Position numbers and translations under genes: made by a program. The notes beneath the pieces were generated by a model, which worked only from the letters and a program-made list of their open reading frames with translations, was not told the DNA's origin and made no database searches. From JBMFOH01 sp049969715 [NCBI: bacterium] (GTDB taxonomy: Bacteria; DUMJ01), in assembly GCA_049969715.1 (NCBI GenBank), contig JBMFOH010000026.1, positions 1 through 23,406 of the forward strand: 23,406 bases of DNA, given 5' to 3'. Shown one piece after another: positions 1 through 7,356 of the stretch; the first letter of the stretch is position 1, and each line of letters begins with the position of its first letter.

Positions 1-6
1 TTTAAG

Positions 7-60
7 TCACCTCCTGGAAGTTTTTTATAAAATTATACTACAAGCTTCCAGGGGGTAAAA
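7..60 (-). promoter_or_regulatory. Promoter and ribosome binding site of a gene off the left edge
   Basis: On the minus strand, positions 15-7 read AGGAGGTGA, a perfect anti-SD complement, so a gene should start just beyond the left edge of the window. Upstream, 37-32 reads TATAAT, a perfect -10 box. The -35 is weak: TTTTAC at 60-55 with a 17-bp spacer. An inverted repeat (CCTGGAAG at 13-20, CTTCCAGG at 45-52, extendable to 9-20/45-56 with one G-T pair) brackets the -10 box and could be an operator. The first gene of the window on the other strand is divergent from this one. Confidence 0.6.
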
Positions 61-88
61 TTTTGATTACAGATCAGAGACAGGGTCC

Positions 89-117
89 TTTACCTTTAGT
101 TTTTTCTATACTATACT
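89..117 (+). promoter_or_regulatory. Promoter for the 213-aa unknown gene
   Basis: TTTACC at 89-94, a 17-bp spacer and TATACT at 112-117 form a sigma-70-type promoter (4/6 and 5/6 matches). The predicted start of transcription is near 124, and the gene starts at 152 behind a GGAGAG ribosome binding site. It is divergent from the promoter at 7-60. Confidence 0.55.
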
Positions 118-151
118 TCATAGAGAAAGAGATTATGAAAGGAGAGATAGA

Positions 152-793
152 ATGACCGATAAACTTTATAGGGTAGTTTCTATAATAGACGGATTCCCTT
201 ATGGAGGAAGATATTTTGATGGGGTAGAGATTATCTGGTTCTATTCTGAGAGGAGAGAATTCCCCATAGTCGACTATAAAAAGATAGCCGACGAGAATTT
301 AGATGACTTAAAAAGTTATACAGATGAATTATTTTCTCTAAGTGAAGCAAACCGAGTAAAGAAGTATCTAGATAAACATTTCAAAGACATAAATACAGAG
401 ATCATAGAGATCAATCTTGAAGATACCAATTATAAACCATTAAAATCTATTTCGGTAGGAGGAGGAATAGATTTCTATCTACTCTGGAAAGAGGAAGGGT
501 ATCCTTTATCTTTTAAGGTAGAAGGACTCTTTGATATAAGACCTCCATGGAGAAAGGAAAACGAAAGAAGATGGCAGATCGAAAGAATCTTAGTGGATTT
601 AGACCTCTATGAGCTTCCATCTTTGACAATAGCAAGCAGAGAGGTATATGTTCTTGATTCTGGTAAAAGAGGAGGAGATTTTTTATTAGTTTCCTTCAGT
701 TCACAGGTAGATAATCTTATAAAAGAAAAAGGATTGATAATAGAGGAGGTTCCTTGCAAGGTTTATATAGCCTCGTTTAAAGAGAAAAGCTAA
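152..793 (+). CDS. Unrecognised 213-aa protein
   Basis: I do not recognise the family. The ORF starts with ATG, has an AAAGGAGAG-like ribosome binding site 6-13 bases upstream and lies behind a plausible promoter, so it is very likely a real gene. The protein is rich in Asp/Glu/Lys, has no signal peptide or membrane segment, and looks soluble and cytoplasmic. Visible landmarks are a Gly-rich turn SVGGGIDFYLLW (101-112), the segment RPPWRKENERRW (130-141) in which two Trp flank a basic/acidic helix, and a C-terminal part predicted as alternating strand and helix (about 145-210). It is separated from speD by 79 bases that carry a separate promoter, so it need not share its function. No cysteine pairs or metal motifs are evident. 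Confidence 0.75.
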   Translation: MTDKLYRVVSIIDGFPYGGRYFDGVEIIWFYSERREFPIVDYKKIADENLDDLKSYTDELFSLSEANRVKKYLDKHFKDINTEIIEINLEDTNYKPLKSISVGGGIDFYLLWKEEGYPLSFKVEGLFDIRPPWRKENERRWQIERILVDLDLYELPSLTIASREVYVLDSGKRGGDFLLVSFSSQVDNLIKEKGLIIEEVPCKVYIASFKEKS

Positions 794-799
794 AATCCA

Positions 800-828
800 T
801 TGACATTTTCTATAATTTATCCCATAAT
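800..828 (+). promoter_or_regulatory. Promoter of the speD-to-oxidoreductase operon
   Basis: A perfect -35 box TTGACA (800-805), a 17-bp spacer and CATAAT (823-828, 5/6 match) lie between the unknown gene and speD. Transcription would start near 835. This is the strongest promoter seen on the plus strand, and since the following genes overlap or nearly overlap up to 8084 it may drive all of them. Confidence 0.65.
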
Positions 829-872
829 ATTTGAGCTAAAATTATTAAAGTAAAGGAGTGTGAACAAAAGAG

Positions 873-1259
873 GTGTACGGTCCCCATTTGATGTTAGATT
901 GTTATGGAAGTCCTAAGGAGATACTATCAGATATTGGATTCCTATATGATGTTCTAGAGGAGTTACCAGAAGTAATAGGAATGCACAAGATTATGCCACC
1001 ATATGTATTTAGGTATGATGGAGGAGATATCCCAGAAGATTGGGGGCTTTCTGGTATAGTACTAATTGCAGAAAGTCACATAGCTATCCATACATATCCA
1101 GAAAAGGAGTATCTCACAGTAGATGTCTTCTCTTGTAAGGAATTCAATCTAGACGAGACTAAAGCTTACATTATAGAAAAGTTTATGGTAAAAAAATATG
1201 AGATACACCATTTGGAAAGAGGGCATGACTTCCCAAGGAGTGTAGCAGTGGTAAGATGA
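873..1259 (+). CDS. speD: S-adenosylmethionine decarboxylase proenzyme (class 1 bacterial/archaeal type)
   Basis: Decarboxylates S-adenosylmethionine to provide the aminopropyl donor for spermidine-type polyamines. The 128-aa protein has the usual length of the short bacterial/archaeal SpeD. The self-cleavage site is in AESHIAIHTYPE: cleavage between Glu67 and Ser68 would leave Ser68 as the pyruvoyl group. His73 and Cys88 match the known processing and catalytic residues. The start is GTG at 873; an in-frame stop at 861-863 rules out a longer form. The ribosome binding site AAAGGAG (852-858) is rather far, 14 bases, and ATG at 891 is the only other good start. The stop overlaps the next gene (ATGA). 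A perfect-35 promoter lies just upstream. Some SpeD-family proteins are known to decarboxylate arginine or ornithine instead, so the substrate is inferred. Confidence 0.93.
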   Translation: MYGPHLMLDCYGSPKEILSDIGFLYDVLEELPEVIGMHKIMPPYVFRYDGGDIPEDWGLSGIVLIAESHIAIHTYPEKEYLTVDVFSCKEFNLDETKAYIIEKFMVKKYEIHHLERGHDFPRSVAVVR

Positions 1260-2134
1260 TTTATTCTCACTATGTTACATTTGGAGATTTTCCTCAAGAG
1301 TATAAGGAACTAGAGAATGCTAAGGCAGTCATCTTTCCTGTCCCTTTAGAAGAAACAGAGACCTATCTAAACGGTACTAAATTCGCTCCTGATGAGGTTA
1401 TTCTTGCCTCGAGGGCTCTAGAGTGGTTCGATGAAACCTTGGGTTTTGAACCATTTAGAAAGGGTATCGCTACTATATCAGCTCCTCAATGGGAAAGAGG
1501 GAATATTCTTTCTTGCCTATCTAAGGTGGAAGACACGATAGCTACACTTTTAGATGAAAGGAAATTTCCAGTAGTCCTAGGAGGAGAGCATACCCTTACT
1601 ATAGGAAATATTAACGGAACTCTAAGAAACTATAAAGATCTATCTTGTCTTATTTTAGATGCTCATGCTGATTTTAGAGAAGACTACGAGAACTCTAAAT
1701 TCAGCCATGCCTGTACAACGAAAAGGCTTATAGAGTTAGGGATAAAAAGTATTGTAATACTTGGTGTAAGGAGTATCTCTAGAGAAGAATATGAATGTAT
1801 AGAAAGATACAAAAACATAAAGATGATAAAGGCTGTAGACTATATGAGAGATCCAGAAGGTTCTATAGATGAACTTCTAAAATTCCTGACGGATAACATC
1901 TTCCTCTCTGTAGATATGGATGCGTTTGACCCATCACTTGTAAGAGCTGTTGGAACTCCTGAGCCAGGAGGCTTCCTATGGTATAATATAATAGAGCTGT
2001 TAGGGAGAATATTTAAGGAAAAAGATATAGTAGGATGTGATATTGTAGAGCTTTTAGGTACAGAAAAGGTTTCTAGTTATATTGCTGCCAAGTTGATATA
2101 TAAACTTATAGCCTACAAGTTCTTCTATGAGTAG
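1256..2134 (+). CDS. speB: Agmatinase-family ureohydrolase
   Basis: Member of the arginase/agmatinase superfamily, two-manganese enzymes that release urea from a guanidino substrate. All metal ligands are visible: GGEHT (His112), DAHAD (Asp135, His137, Asp139) and SVDMDAFDP (Asp220, Asp222). The length, 292 aa, is normal. It starts within the speD stop codon (4-nt overlap), so the two are translationally coupled and act in polyamine synthesis. The substrate is either agmatine (giving putrescine) or N1-aminopropylagmatine (giving spermidine, the route known from Thermus); sequence alone does not decide. No spermidine synthase or arginine decarboxylase gene is in the window. The stop overlaps nusB by 8 nt. 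Confidence 0.9.
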   Translation: MIYSHYVTFGDFPQEYKELENAKAVIFPVPLEETETYLNGTKFAPDEVILASRALEWFDETLGFEPFRKGIATISAPQWERGNILSCLSKVEDTIATLLDERKFPVVLGGEHTLTIGNINGTLRNYKDLSCLILDAHADFREDYENSKFSHACTTKRLIELGIKSIVILGVRSISREEYECIERYKNIKMIKAVDYMRDPEGSIDELLKFLTDNIFLSVDMDAFDPSLVRAVGTPEPGGFLWYNIIELLGRIFKEKDIVGCDIVELLGTEKVSSYIAAKLIYKLIAYKFFYE

Positions 2135-2555
2135 GAGAGAGCTTCGTAAAAAGGTATTCCAGTGGCTGTTTGAGCTCGAGTTCAGGCCTGAGGCTATAGA
2201 AGAGATAGAAAAGAGGTTAGATGCAGAATTTCTCCCTCCAAATGAGAGGGATTTTGTTTGTAGTCTAATAAAGGGGGTATGGAGTAAAAGGGACCTCTTG
2301 GATGAGGTTATAAGTGCTCACCTTAAAGGTTGGGAACTAGCGAGGATTTCTCCTGTAGAAAGAAGCATATTAAGGCTTGGAATATACGAATTATACTTCT
2401 ATAAAGATACGCCATCTAAGGTGGCAATAAATGAGGCGGTAGAACTCTCGAAATTATTTGGCAAGGACAGTTCTCCAGAATTTGTAAATGGAGTGCTTGG
2501 AGCAGTCTTGAGAGAAGATGGAAAACAAAAGGATGATAGTAGTCTTAAGCGGTAG
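2127..2555 (+). CDS. nusB: Transcription antitermination factor NusB
   Basis: All-helical RNA-binding protein that pairs with S10 (NusE) in rRNA antitermination complexes. The family signature is clear near the C-terminus: PSKVAINEAVELSKLFG followed by FVNGVLGAV (about 106-132), and the N-terminus begins SRRELRKKVFQWLFELEF. The 142-aa length is typical. The ATG lies 8 nt before the end of the ureohydrolase gene, which implies coupling. The gene overlaps the following acylphosphatase start, so the last dozen residues (KQKDDSSLKR) form a tail encoded in the overlap. Confidence 0.95.
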   Translation: MSRRELRKKVFQWLFELEFRPEAIEEIEKRLDAEFLPPNERDFVCSLIKGVWSKRDLLDEVISAHLKGWELARISPVERSILRLGIYELYFYKDTPSKVAINEAVELSKLFGKDSSPEFVNGVLGAVLREDGKQKDDSSLKR

Positions 2556-2793
2556 AGTCCAAGGGGTAGGTTTTAGAAGCTTTGCCCATTATAAGGCTTT
2601 TGTGTTGGGGATTAAAGGATATGTAACGAATAGATGGGATGGTAAGGTAGAGGTAATAGCTGAGGGTCCAATAGATAAATTAGAGGAATTTCTAGGAGAG
2701 CTAAAGAAGGGGCCTGTATCTGCTAAAGTCAAAGAGGTAGATGTTAAATTCGAGGTGCCTACAGGTGAATTTAGTGACTTCTTCATCTGGTAA
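2518..2793 (+). CDS. acyP: Acylphosphatase
   Basis: Small (91 aa) enzyme that hydrolyses acyl phosphates such as carbamoyl or acetyl phosphate. The signature GRVQGVGFRSF (12-22) holds the catalytic Arg20 and phosphate loop, and VTNRWDG (36-42) holds the catalytic Asn38. Length and fold signature fit the standard family. The start is uncertain: ATG at 2518 overlaps nusB by 38 nt, while the next in-frame ATG at 2533 (Met6) would overlap by 23 nt; neither has a well-spaced ribosome binding site, so reinitiation after nusB is likely. The end overlaps tlyA. Confidence 0.93.
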   Translation: MENKRMIVVLSGRVQGVGFRSFAHYKAFVLGIKGYVTNRWDGKVEVIAEGPIDKLEEFLGELKKGPVSAKVKEVDVKFEVPTGEFSDFFIW

Positions 2794-3601
2794 GGAAAGG
2801 TTAGACATCCTTCTTGTAAAAAGAGGTATTGTGTCTTCTAGAAGCCGGGCTCAAGGTTTGGTTCTGGCAGGAGAAGTATTAGTAGATGGAAAGGTTATAA
2901 CCAAAAGTGGAACTCCTGTGAAAGAAGATGCATTAATAGAGATAAAACAACCTATAGAATATGTAAGTAGGGGTGGGTTAAAACTAGAAAAGGCAATAAA
3001 AGAATTTTCAGTTGAGGTAGGTGGTAAGGTATGTATAGATATAGGGGCTTCTACAGGAGGCTTTACTCATTGCCTTCTTAAGCATGGAGCTAAATTTGTA
3101 TATGCAATAGATGTAGGGAAGGGATTACTTCATCCTCTTTTAGTAAAGAATCCAAGGGTTAAATCAATTGAAGGATATAATGCAAGATATCTAGAATCAC
3201 ACATATTTACTATAAAGCCAGTATTTGGTGTTATCGACGTTTCATTTATCTCAGTAAGAAAGATCCTACCAGCCCTCTACAGATGTCTAGAAGGAGACAG
3301 GGAGGTGATCATACTTATCAAACCACAATTTGAGGCGGAATATAAGTTTGTAAGTAGAGGTGGAATAGTAGTAAAGCCAGAATTTCACATAGAAACAATA
3401 AAAAAGGTATTAGAATCTACTCTTGAATTAGGATTTTCTACTCACGGACTTACCTTCTCACCTATTAGAGGGAAATCAGGTAATATAGAATATCTCCTCT
3501 ATATATCAAGTAGAAAGAGTTCGTTGGAACCACCCATAGAAGAAATAGTAAAGGAGGCATTTTCATATTTTGAAAATAGGAATACTCCCCCATCCACTTA
3601 G
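2774..3601 (+). CDS. tlyA: TlyA-family rRNA 2'-O-methyltransferase
   Basis: Predicted to 2'-O-methylate ribose in rRNA (in actinobacterial TlyA, 16S C1409 and 23S C1920). An S4 RNA-binding domain (ERLDILLVKRG onward, about residues 8-60) is followed by an FtsJ/RrmJ-type methyltransferase domain with the SAM motif CIDIGASTGGFT and the catalytic tetrad in order: Lys70 (SRGGLK), Asp155 (GVIDVSF), Lys183 (ILIKPQFE) and a Glu in GNIEYLL. I place the start at GTG 2774 (275 aa) because AGGTGA at 2763-2768 is a good ribosome binding site 5 bases upstream. An ATG at 2741 would add 11 residues with no family similarity. It overlaps acyP by 20 nt and the following nadK by 32 nt. tlyA-nadK-recN adjacency is common in bacteria. 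Confidence 0.93.
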   Translation: MTSSSGKERLDILLVKRGIVSSRSRAQGLVLAGEVLVDGKVITKSGTPVKEDALIEIKQPIEYVSRGGLKLEKAIKEFSVEVGGKVCIDIGASTGGFTHCLLKHGAKFVYAIDVGKGLLHPLLVKNPRVKSIEGYNARYLESHIFTIKPVFGVIDVSFISVRKILPALYRCLEGDREVIILIKPQFEAEYKFVSRGGIVVKPEFHIETIKKVLESTLELGFSTHGLTFSPIRGKSGNIEYLLYISSRKSSLEPPIEEIVKEAFSYFENRNTPPST

Positions 3602-4403
3602 AGAAGAAGCCCAAAATTTAGGGATAAAGATATTAGAGTATTCAAAGATAAAAGGGGTAGACGCCATACTTTGGAACAGTTGGCCAGAGAAGGTATTGGA
3701 GAGTCTAGATATTGGAATAGTTATAGGAGGAGATGGTACCCTTCTTAGGGCATCCAAATTACTAAGTCCTTTAGGTATACCTATATTGGGGATAAGAGTA
3801 GGTGGACTAGGATTTCTATTTGATGTAGAACCAGAGACATATAGAGAAGCAGTAGATAAGCTCATAGATAATAATTACTCCATTGAAACAAGAGATACCT
3901 TAACTGTAACAGTAGAAAACAATAAGATACTTAAAGGACAGTTCTTAGCATTAAACGATGCAGTAGTTAGTAAAGGAACATTTGCTAGAATGCTAGAGAT
4001 AACCCTTTATGTAAATGATAATTTAGTAGCAAAGTATCCTGCAGATGGAATTATCATCTCCACTCCTACGGGTTCTACTGCATATTCTCTTTCTGCAGGA
4101 GGACCAATAGTAACTCCAGAAGTAAAATGTATATTGGTGACTCCTATATGTCCCCATTCTCTATTTCTAAGACCACTACTTCTTAGTTCTAATGACATAG
4201 TAGAAATAGTAGTTGGGAAAAAACATGAAGAGGTTATGTTAACAGTAGATGGACAGATAGGTATTAACCTTGATACAGAAGATAGGGTAAAGGTGGGTTT
4301 TAGTAACATACCATGGAGACTAATAAGGTTTTCCCAAGGTTCTAATTTCTTCTCCACATTAAGGGAAAAACTCCGTTGGGGTGAAGGAATAGGAGATGCT
4401 TAG
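3570..4403 (+). CDS. nadK: NAD kinase
   Basis: Phosphorylates NAD to NADP, usually with ATP or polyphosphate. The hallmark GGDGT motif is at 53-57; ALNDAVVSKG (the usual LNE is LND here), the TPTGSTAYSLSAGGP motif and TPICPHSLFLRP follow in the expected order. The 277-aa length is typical. The start is TTG at 3570, 12 bases after AAGGAGG (3551-3557); an ATT at 3567 would be better spaced but is a rare start. It overlaps tlyA by 32 nt and recN by 8 nt, so expression is coupled. Confidence 0.94.
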   Translation: MKIGILPHPLREEAQNLGIKILEYSKIKGVDAILWNSWPEKVLESLDIGIVIGGDGTLLRASKLLSPLGIPILGIRVGGLGFLFDVEPETYREAVDKLIDNNYSIETRDTLTVTVENNKILKGQFLALNDAVVSKGTFARMLEITLYVNDNLVAKYPADGIIISTPTGSTAYSLSAGGPIVTPEVKCILVTPICPHSLFLRPLLLSSNDIVEIVVGKKHEEVMLTVDGQIGINLDTEDRVKVGFSNIPWRLIRFSQGSNFFSTLREKLRWGEGIGDA

Positions 4404-6087
4404 AGAGATCACTATAAGAGGATTTGATATTATAGATAATATAAATGCCAGCTTCTCCCCTAGGCTTAATGTAGTTACTGGAGAGACAGGTGCTGGAAAA
4501 TCTCTGGTAGTAGAGGCTATACAGCAGTTATTAGGAGCAAGAGCCAGCTCCGAGATGGTAAAATCTAACCACCCTAAAGCTCAAATAATAGGGGTATTTG
4601 ACCTTCCTCAGAATAAAGAGCTTATAAAGATCTTAGAAGAAAATGGTATAGAAGCTACCGACGAGTTAGTAATCCTAAGAGAAATAGCGAATACAGGTAA
4701 AAGTCTCTTAAAAATAAATGGGGTTACTATCTCTATTACTACAATGAGAGATATAGCTAAATACTTAGCTAATATCTCTACCCAGATGTCAACTCAAGAG
4801 GTCCTATCAACTCAGTACCAGCTTGAAGTAATAGACCAGTACGGAAGACTCTTAGACTATAGGGAAAGATTCAAGGAGTCATTCCTAAAATGGAAAAGAC
4901 TAAAAGAAAAGAGAGAAAATATAGAAAAGATAACTCAAAATAGACTTCAAGAGTTAGATTTTATAAACTATCAAATAGAAGAACTCCAACGGGCATCTCT
5001 AATACCAGATGAAGAGGAGATGTTAAAAGAAGAGGAGAATCGATTATTAAATCTAGAAAGATTAAAGAATGATGTTCAAGAGGCATATAATCTTTTGTAT
5101 GAAGAAGACAATGCTGCCCTTTCTAAAATATCAAAGGCATCTGAAGTTTTGTCTGGATTAGATAACATTGACCCTCAGCTAGGTTCTCTAGGAAGGGATC
5201 TAGAAAATCAATCAATTCTATTATCTGAGGTAGCAAGGACACTAAGGGCATACATAAGCAGGCTAAACGATATCGATATCTCAACATTAGAAGATGTAGA
5301 ATCTCGAATACACCTCATTAATGAATTAAAGAGAAAATATAGAGTAAAGACGGTGAGTGAATTATTAAAGACCTTAGAGGATCTAAGGTCAAAAAGGGAA
5401 GAGTTAAAAGGGCAAGAAGAGGAAGAGGTAGGCTTAACCCTTGCCATAGAAGAGGCATACAAAGAGATGAAGATAATAGGAGAAGAACTTTCGAGAAAGA
5501 GAGAAGTAATAGCTTCAGAATTCTCTGAAGTCTTATCGAAAGAACTCCGATATCTAGGTATGCCTAATGTAAAAGTAAATTTAACAGTTAATAGATTAGA
5601 GGAGCCTAATCAGTTTGGTTTTAACTCTATGGAGTTTTTTATTGCTACCTCTCCTGATGAACCCTTTAAAAAGATAGAAGATGTTGTCTCAGGAGGGGAA
5701 TTATCTAGAATATCATTAGTTATAAAGAGTATAGTAAAGGGCATCGAAGAACCGGCTACTTTAATATTTGACGAAATTGATATAGGAATAGGGGGAAGAG
5801 TAGCCCTAGCAGTAGGAAGAAAGATATTTGAGCTTTCCAAAACAAACCAGGTAATAAATATTACCCATCTCCCACAGATAGCTGCTTTTGCTGACTCCCA
5901 TATATATATCCAGAAGGATATATCAGATGGCGGAAAGCTAAGGGTCACATTAAAAGTTTTAGATGAAGAGGAAAGGATACTAGAGGTCTCAAGAATGCTT
6001 ACTGGACAGGTTATGGATACCACTATAGTAAATGCTAGAGAGCTCATAGAATACGTAAACAAATTAAAAACAGGAGGAATATTATGA
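4396..6087 (+). CDS. recN: DNA repair protein RecN
   Basis: SMC-like ATPase that acts early in double-strand break repair. The Walker A motif GETGAGKS (29-36) lies at the N-terminus, a long Glu/Lys/Leu-rich coiled coil spans about 130-370, and the C-terminal head carries the ABC signature SGGEL (432-436) and Walker B LIFDE (456-460). The 563-aa length is normal. It is the last gene of the tlyA-nadK-recN trio and ends in an ATGA overlap with the ferredoxin-like subunit gene. Confidence 0.96.
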   Translation: MLREITIRGFDIIDNINASFSPRLNVVTGETGAGKSLVVEAIQQLLGARASSEMVKSNHPKAQIIGVFDLPQNKELIKILEENGIEATDELVILREIANTGKSLLKINGVTISITTMRDIAKYLANISTQMSTQEVLSTQYQLEVIDQYGRLLDYRERFKESFLKWKRLKEKRENIEKITQNRLQELDFINYQIEELQRASLIPDEEEMLKEEENRLLNLERLKNDVQEAYNLLYEEDNAALSKISKASEVLSGLDNIDPQLGSLGRDLENQSILLSEVARTLRAYISRLNDIDISTLEDVESRIHLINELKRKYRVKTVSELLKTLEDLRSKREELKGQEEEEVGLTLAIEEAYKEMKIIGEELSRKREVIASEFSEVLSKELRYLGMPNVKVNLTVNRLEEPNQFGFNSMEFFIATSPDEPFKKIEDVVSGGELSRISLVIKSIVKGIEEPATLIFDEIDIGIGGRVALAVGRKIFELSKTNQVINITHLPQIAAFADSHIYIQKDISDGGKLRVTLKVLDEEERILEVSRMLTGQVMDTTIVNARELIEYVNKLKTGGIL

Positions 6088-6323
6088 AATATAAATATAC
6101 CGTTATCGTAGATACACAGAGGTGTAAAGGGTGTGGCATATGCCTGAACTTCTGTCCTAGAGAGGTGTTCGAATTTGAAACCTACCTTAATGAGGGCGGA
6201 CATCATCCTGTAAGAGCCAATTCAGACAAATGTATTGGATGCAGAGCTTGTGTAATTATGTGCCCTGATATTGCTTTAGAGCTAGTCAAGGAGGAAATAG
6301 ATGAGAGTATTCATGCGAGGTAA
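6084..6323 (+). CDS. 2-oxoacid:ferredoxin oxidoreductase, delta (ferredoxin-like) subunit
   Basis: Electron-transfer subunit with two [4Fe-4S] clusters: Cys14, 17, 20, 24 (CKGCGICLNFCP) and Cys50, 53, 56, 60 (CIGCRACVIMCP). The 79-aa length fits KorD/VorD-type subunits. It passes electrons from the TPP-bound intermediate to ferredoxin. AGGAGG at 6072-6077 is ideally spaced from the ATG. The gene overlaps recN by 4 nt and the alpha subunit gene by 23 nt. The subunit is of the stand-alone type and needs the two following gene products. Confidence 0.92.
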   Translation: MKYKYTVIVDTQRCKGCGICLNFCPREVFEFETYLNEGGHHPVRANSDKCIGCRACVIMCPDIALELVKEEIDESIHAR

Positions 6324-7356
6324 TGAGGCAGTGGCCGAAGGGGCAATACAGGCAGGATGTAGGTACTTTTTTAGCTACCCGATTACTCCCCAGAGCGAAA
6401 TACTCCACTATATGGCAAAACGCCTACCGGAGGTTGGAGGAGTATTTTTACAGGCAGATAGTGAAACTGGGGCTATAAATATGGTTTTTGGGGCTTCTGG
6501 ATGCGGAGTAAGGGTTATGACCGCTTCTTCAGGACCAGGGTTAAGCTTAAAACAAGAGGGGATCTCCTATCTAGCCGCAGCTGAGTTACCTTGTCTGATC
6601 GTAAACGTAATGCGAGGAGGTCCTGGACTAGGGGGGGTACAACCTGCCCAGGGAGATTACTTTCAGGCAACAAGAGGGGGAGGACATGGTGATTATAGAA
6701 CAATAGTATTAGCTCCATCTAATGTACAGGAATGTTTCAACTTCGCTATATTAGGGTTTGAACTAGCAGATAGGTATAGGATTCCAACCCTAATCCTTAT
6801 GGATGGAGCTATGGGTCAGATGATGGAGGATATAGAGCTCCCAGAAGAGATAAATATCAAGATACCTGAAAAACCATGGGCGCTAGGTAAAGGTAAATTT
6901 GGTAATCCTAACCACATCACTTCTATGCATCTAGACCCTGAAGAGTTAGAGTTGCATAATCTACACCTATTGATGAAATATAATGAGATCTCATTTAATG
7001 AGCAGAGATGGGAAACTCTATTTATTGAGGATGCAGAAGTAATATTAGTAGGGTATGGAACGGTAGGAAGGATACTAAAAGGAGTCACTAAGATAGCTAG
7101 GGAGAGAGGTCTAAAGGTTGGATATATTAGACCTATCACATTATGGCCCTTTCCAACTTTAGCGTTTGGCAAGTTGAATCCAAATTTAAAGGCCATCCTC
7201 ACTGTAGAGATGAGTCTTGGGCAGATGCTAGAAGATGTAAAATTAAGTGTAAACGGAAGGTATCCTGTATTCTTCTATGGAAGAGTTGGAATCATTCCTA
7301 CCGCCACCGAGATACTTGATCAAGTTTCTCAAGTGATACAAGAGGTGAAGGTATGA
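6301..7356 (+). CDS. 2-oxoacid:ferredoxin oxidoreductase, alpha subunit (VorB/KorA-like)
   Basis: Catalytic alpha subunit of an anaerobic 2-oxoacid oxidoreductase, which converts a 2-oxoacid plus CoA to acyl-CoA, CO2 and reduced ferredoxin. YPITPQSE (26-33), GASGCGVRVMTASSGPG, GGPGLGGVQPAQGDYFQAT and GGGHGDYRTIVLAPS are hallmarks; the pattern resembles proteins annotated as 3-methyl-2-oxobutanoate (VorB) or 2-oxoglutarate (KorA) subunits. The C-terminal part (about 225-345) is the transketolase C-terminal-like domain. Start: ATG 6301 is preceded by AAGGAGG (6288-6294) at ideal spacing, preferred over Met5. Length 351 aa is normal. Branched-chain oxoacids or 2-oxoglutarate are both possible substrates. 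Confidence 0.9.
   Translation: MRVFMRGNEAVAEGAIQAGCRYFFSYPITPQSEILHYMAKRLPEVGGVFLQADSETGAINMVFGASGCGVRVMTASSGPGLSLKQEGISYLAAAELPCLIVNVMRGGPGLGGVQPAQGDYFQATRGGGHGDYRTIVLAPSNVQECFNFAILGFELADRYRIPTLILMDGAMGQMMEDIELPEEINIKIPEKPWALGKGKFGNPNHITSMHLDPEELELHNLHLLMKYNEISFNEQRWETLFIEDAEVILVGYGTVGRILKGVTKIARERGLKVGYIRPITLWPFPTLAFGKLNPNLKAILTVEMSLGQMLEDVKLSVNGRYPVFFYGRVGIIPTATEILDQVSQVIQEVKV

Noticed and set aside
5610-6206. 198-aa antisense ORF over recN and the ferredoxin-like gene
   Set aside because: It lies entirely opposite conserved coding frames of recN and the delta subunit and has no family features; it is a shadow frame.
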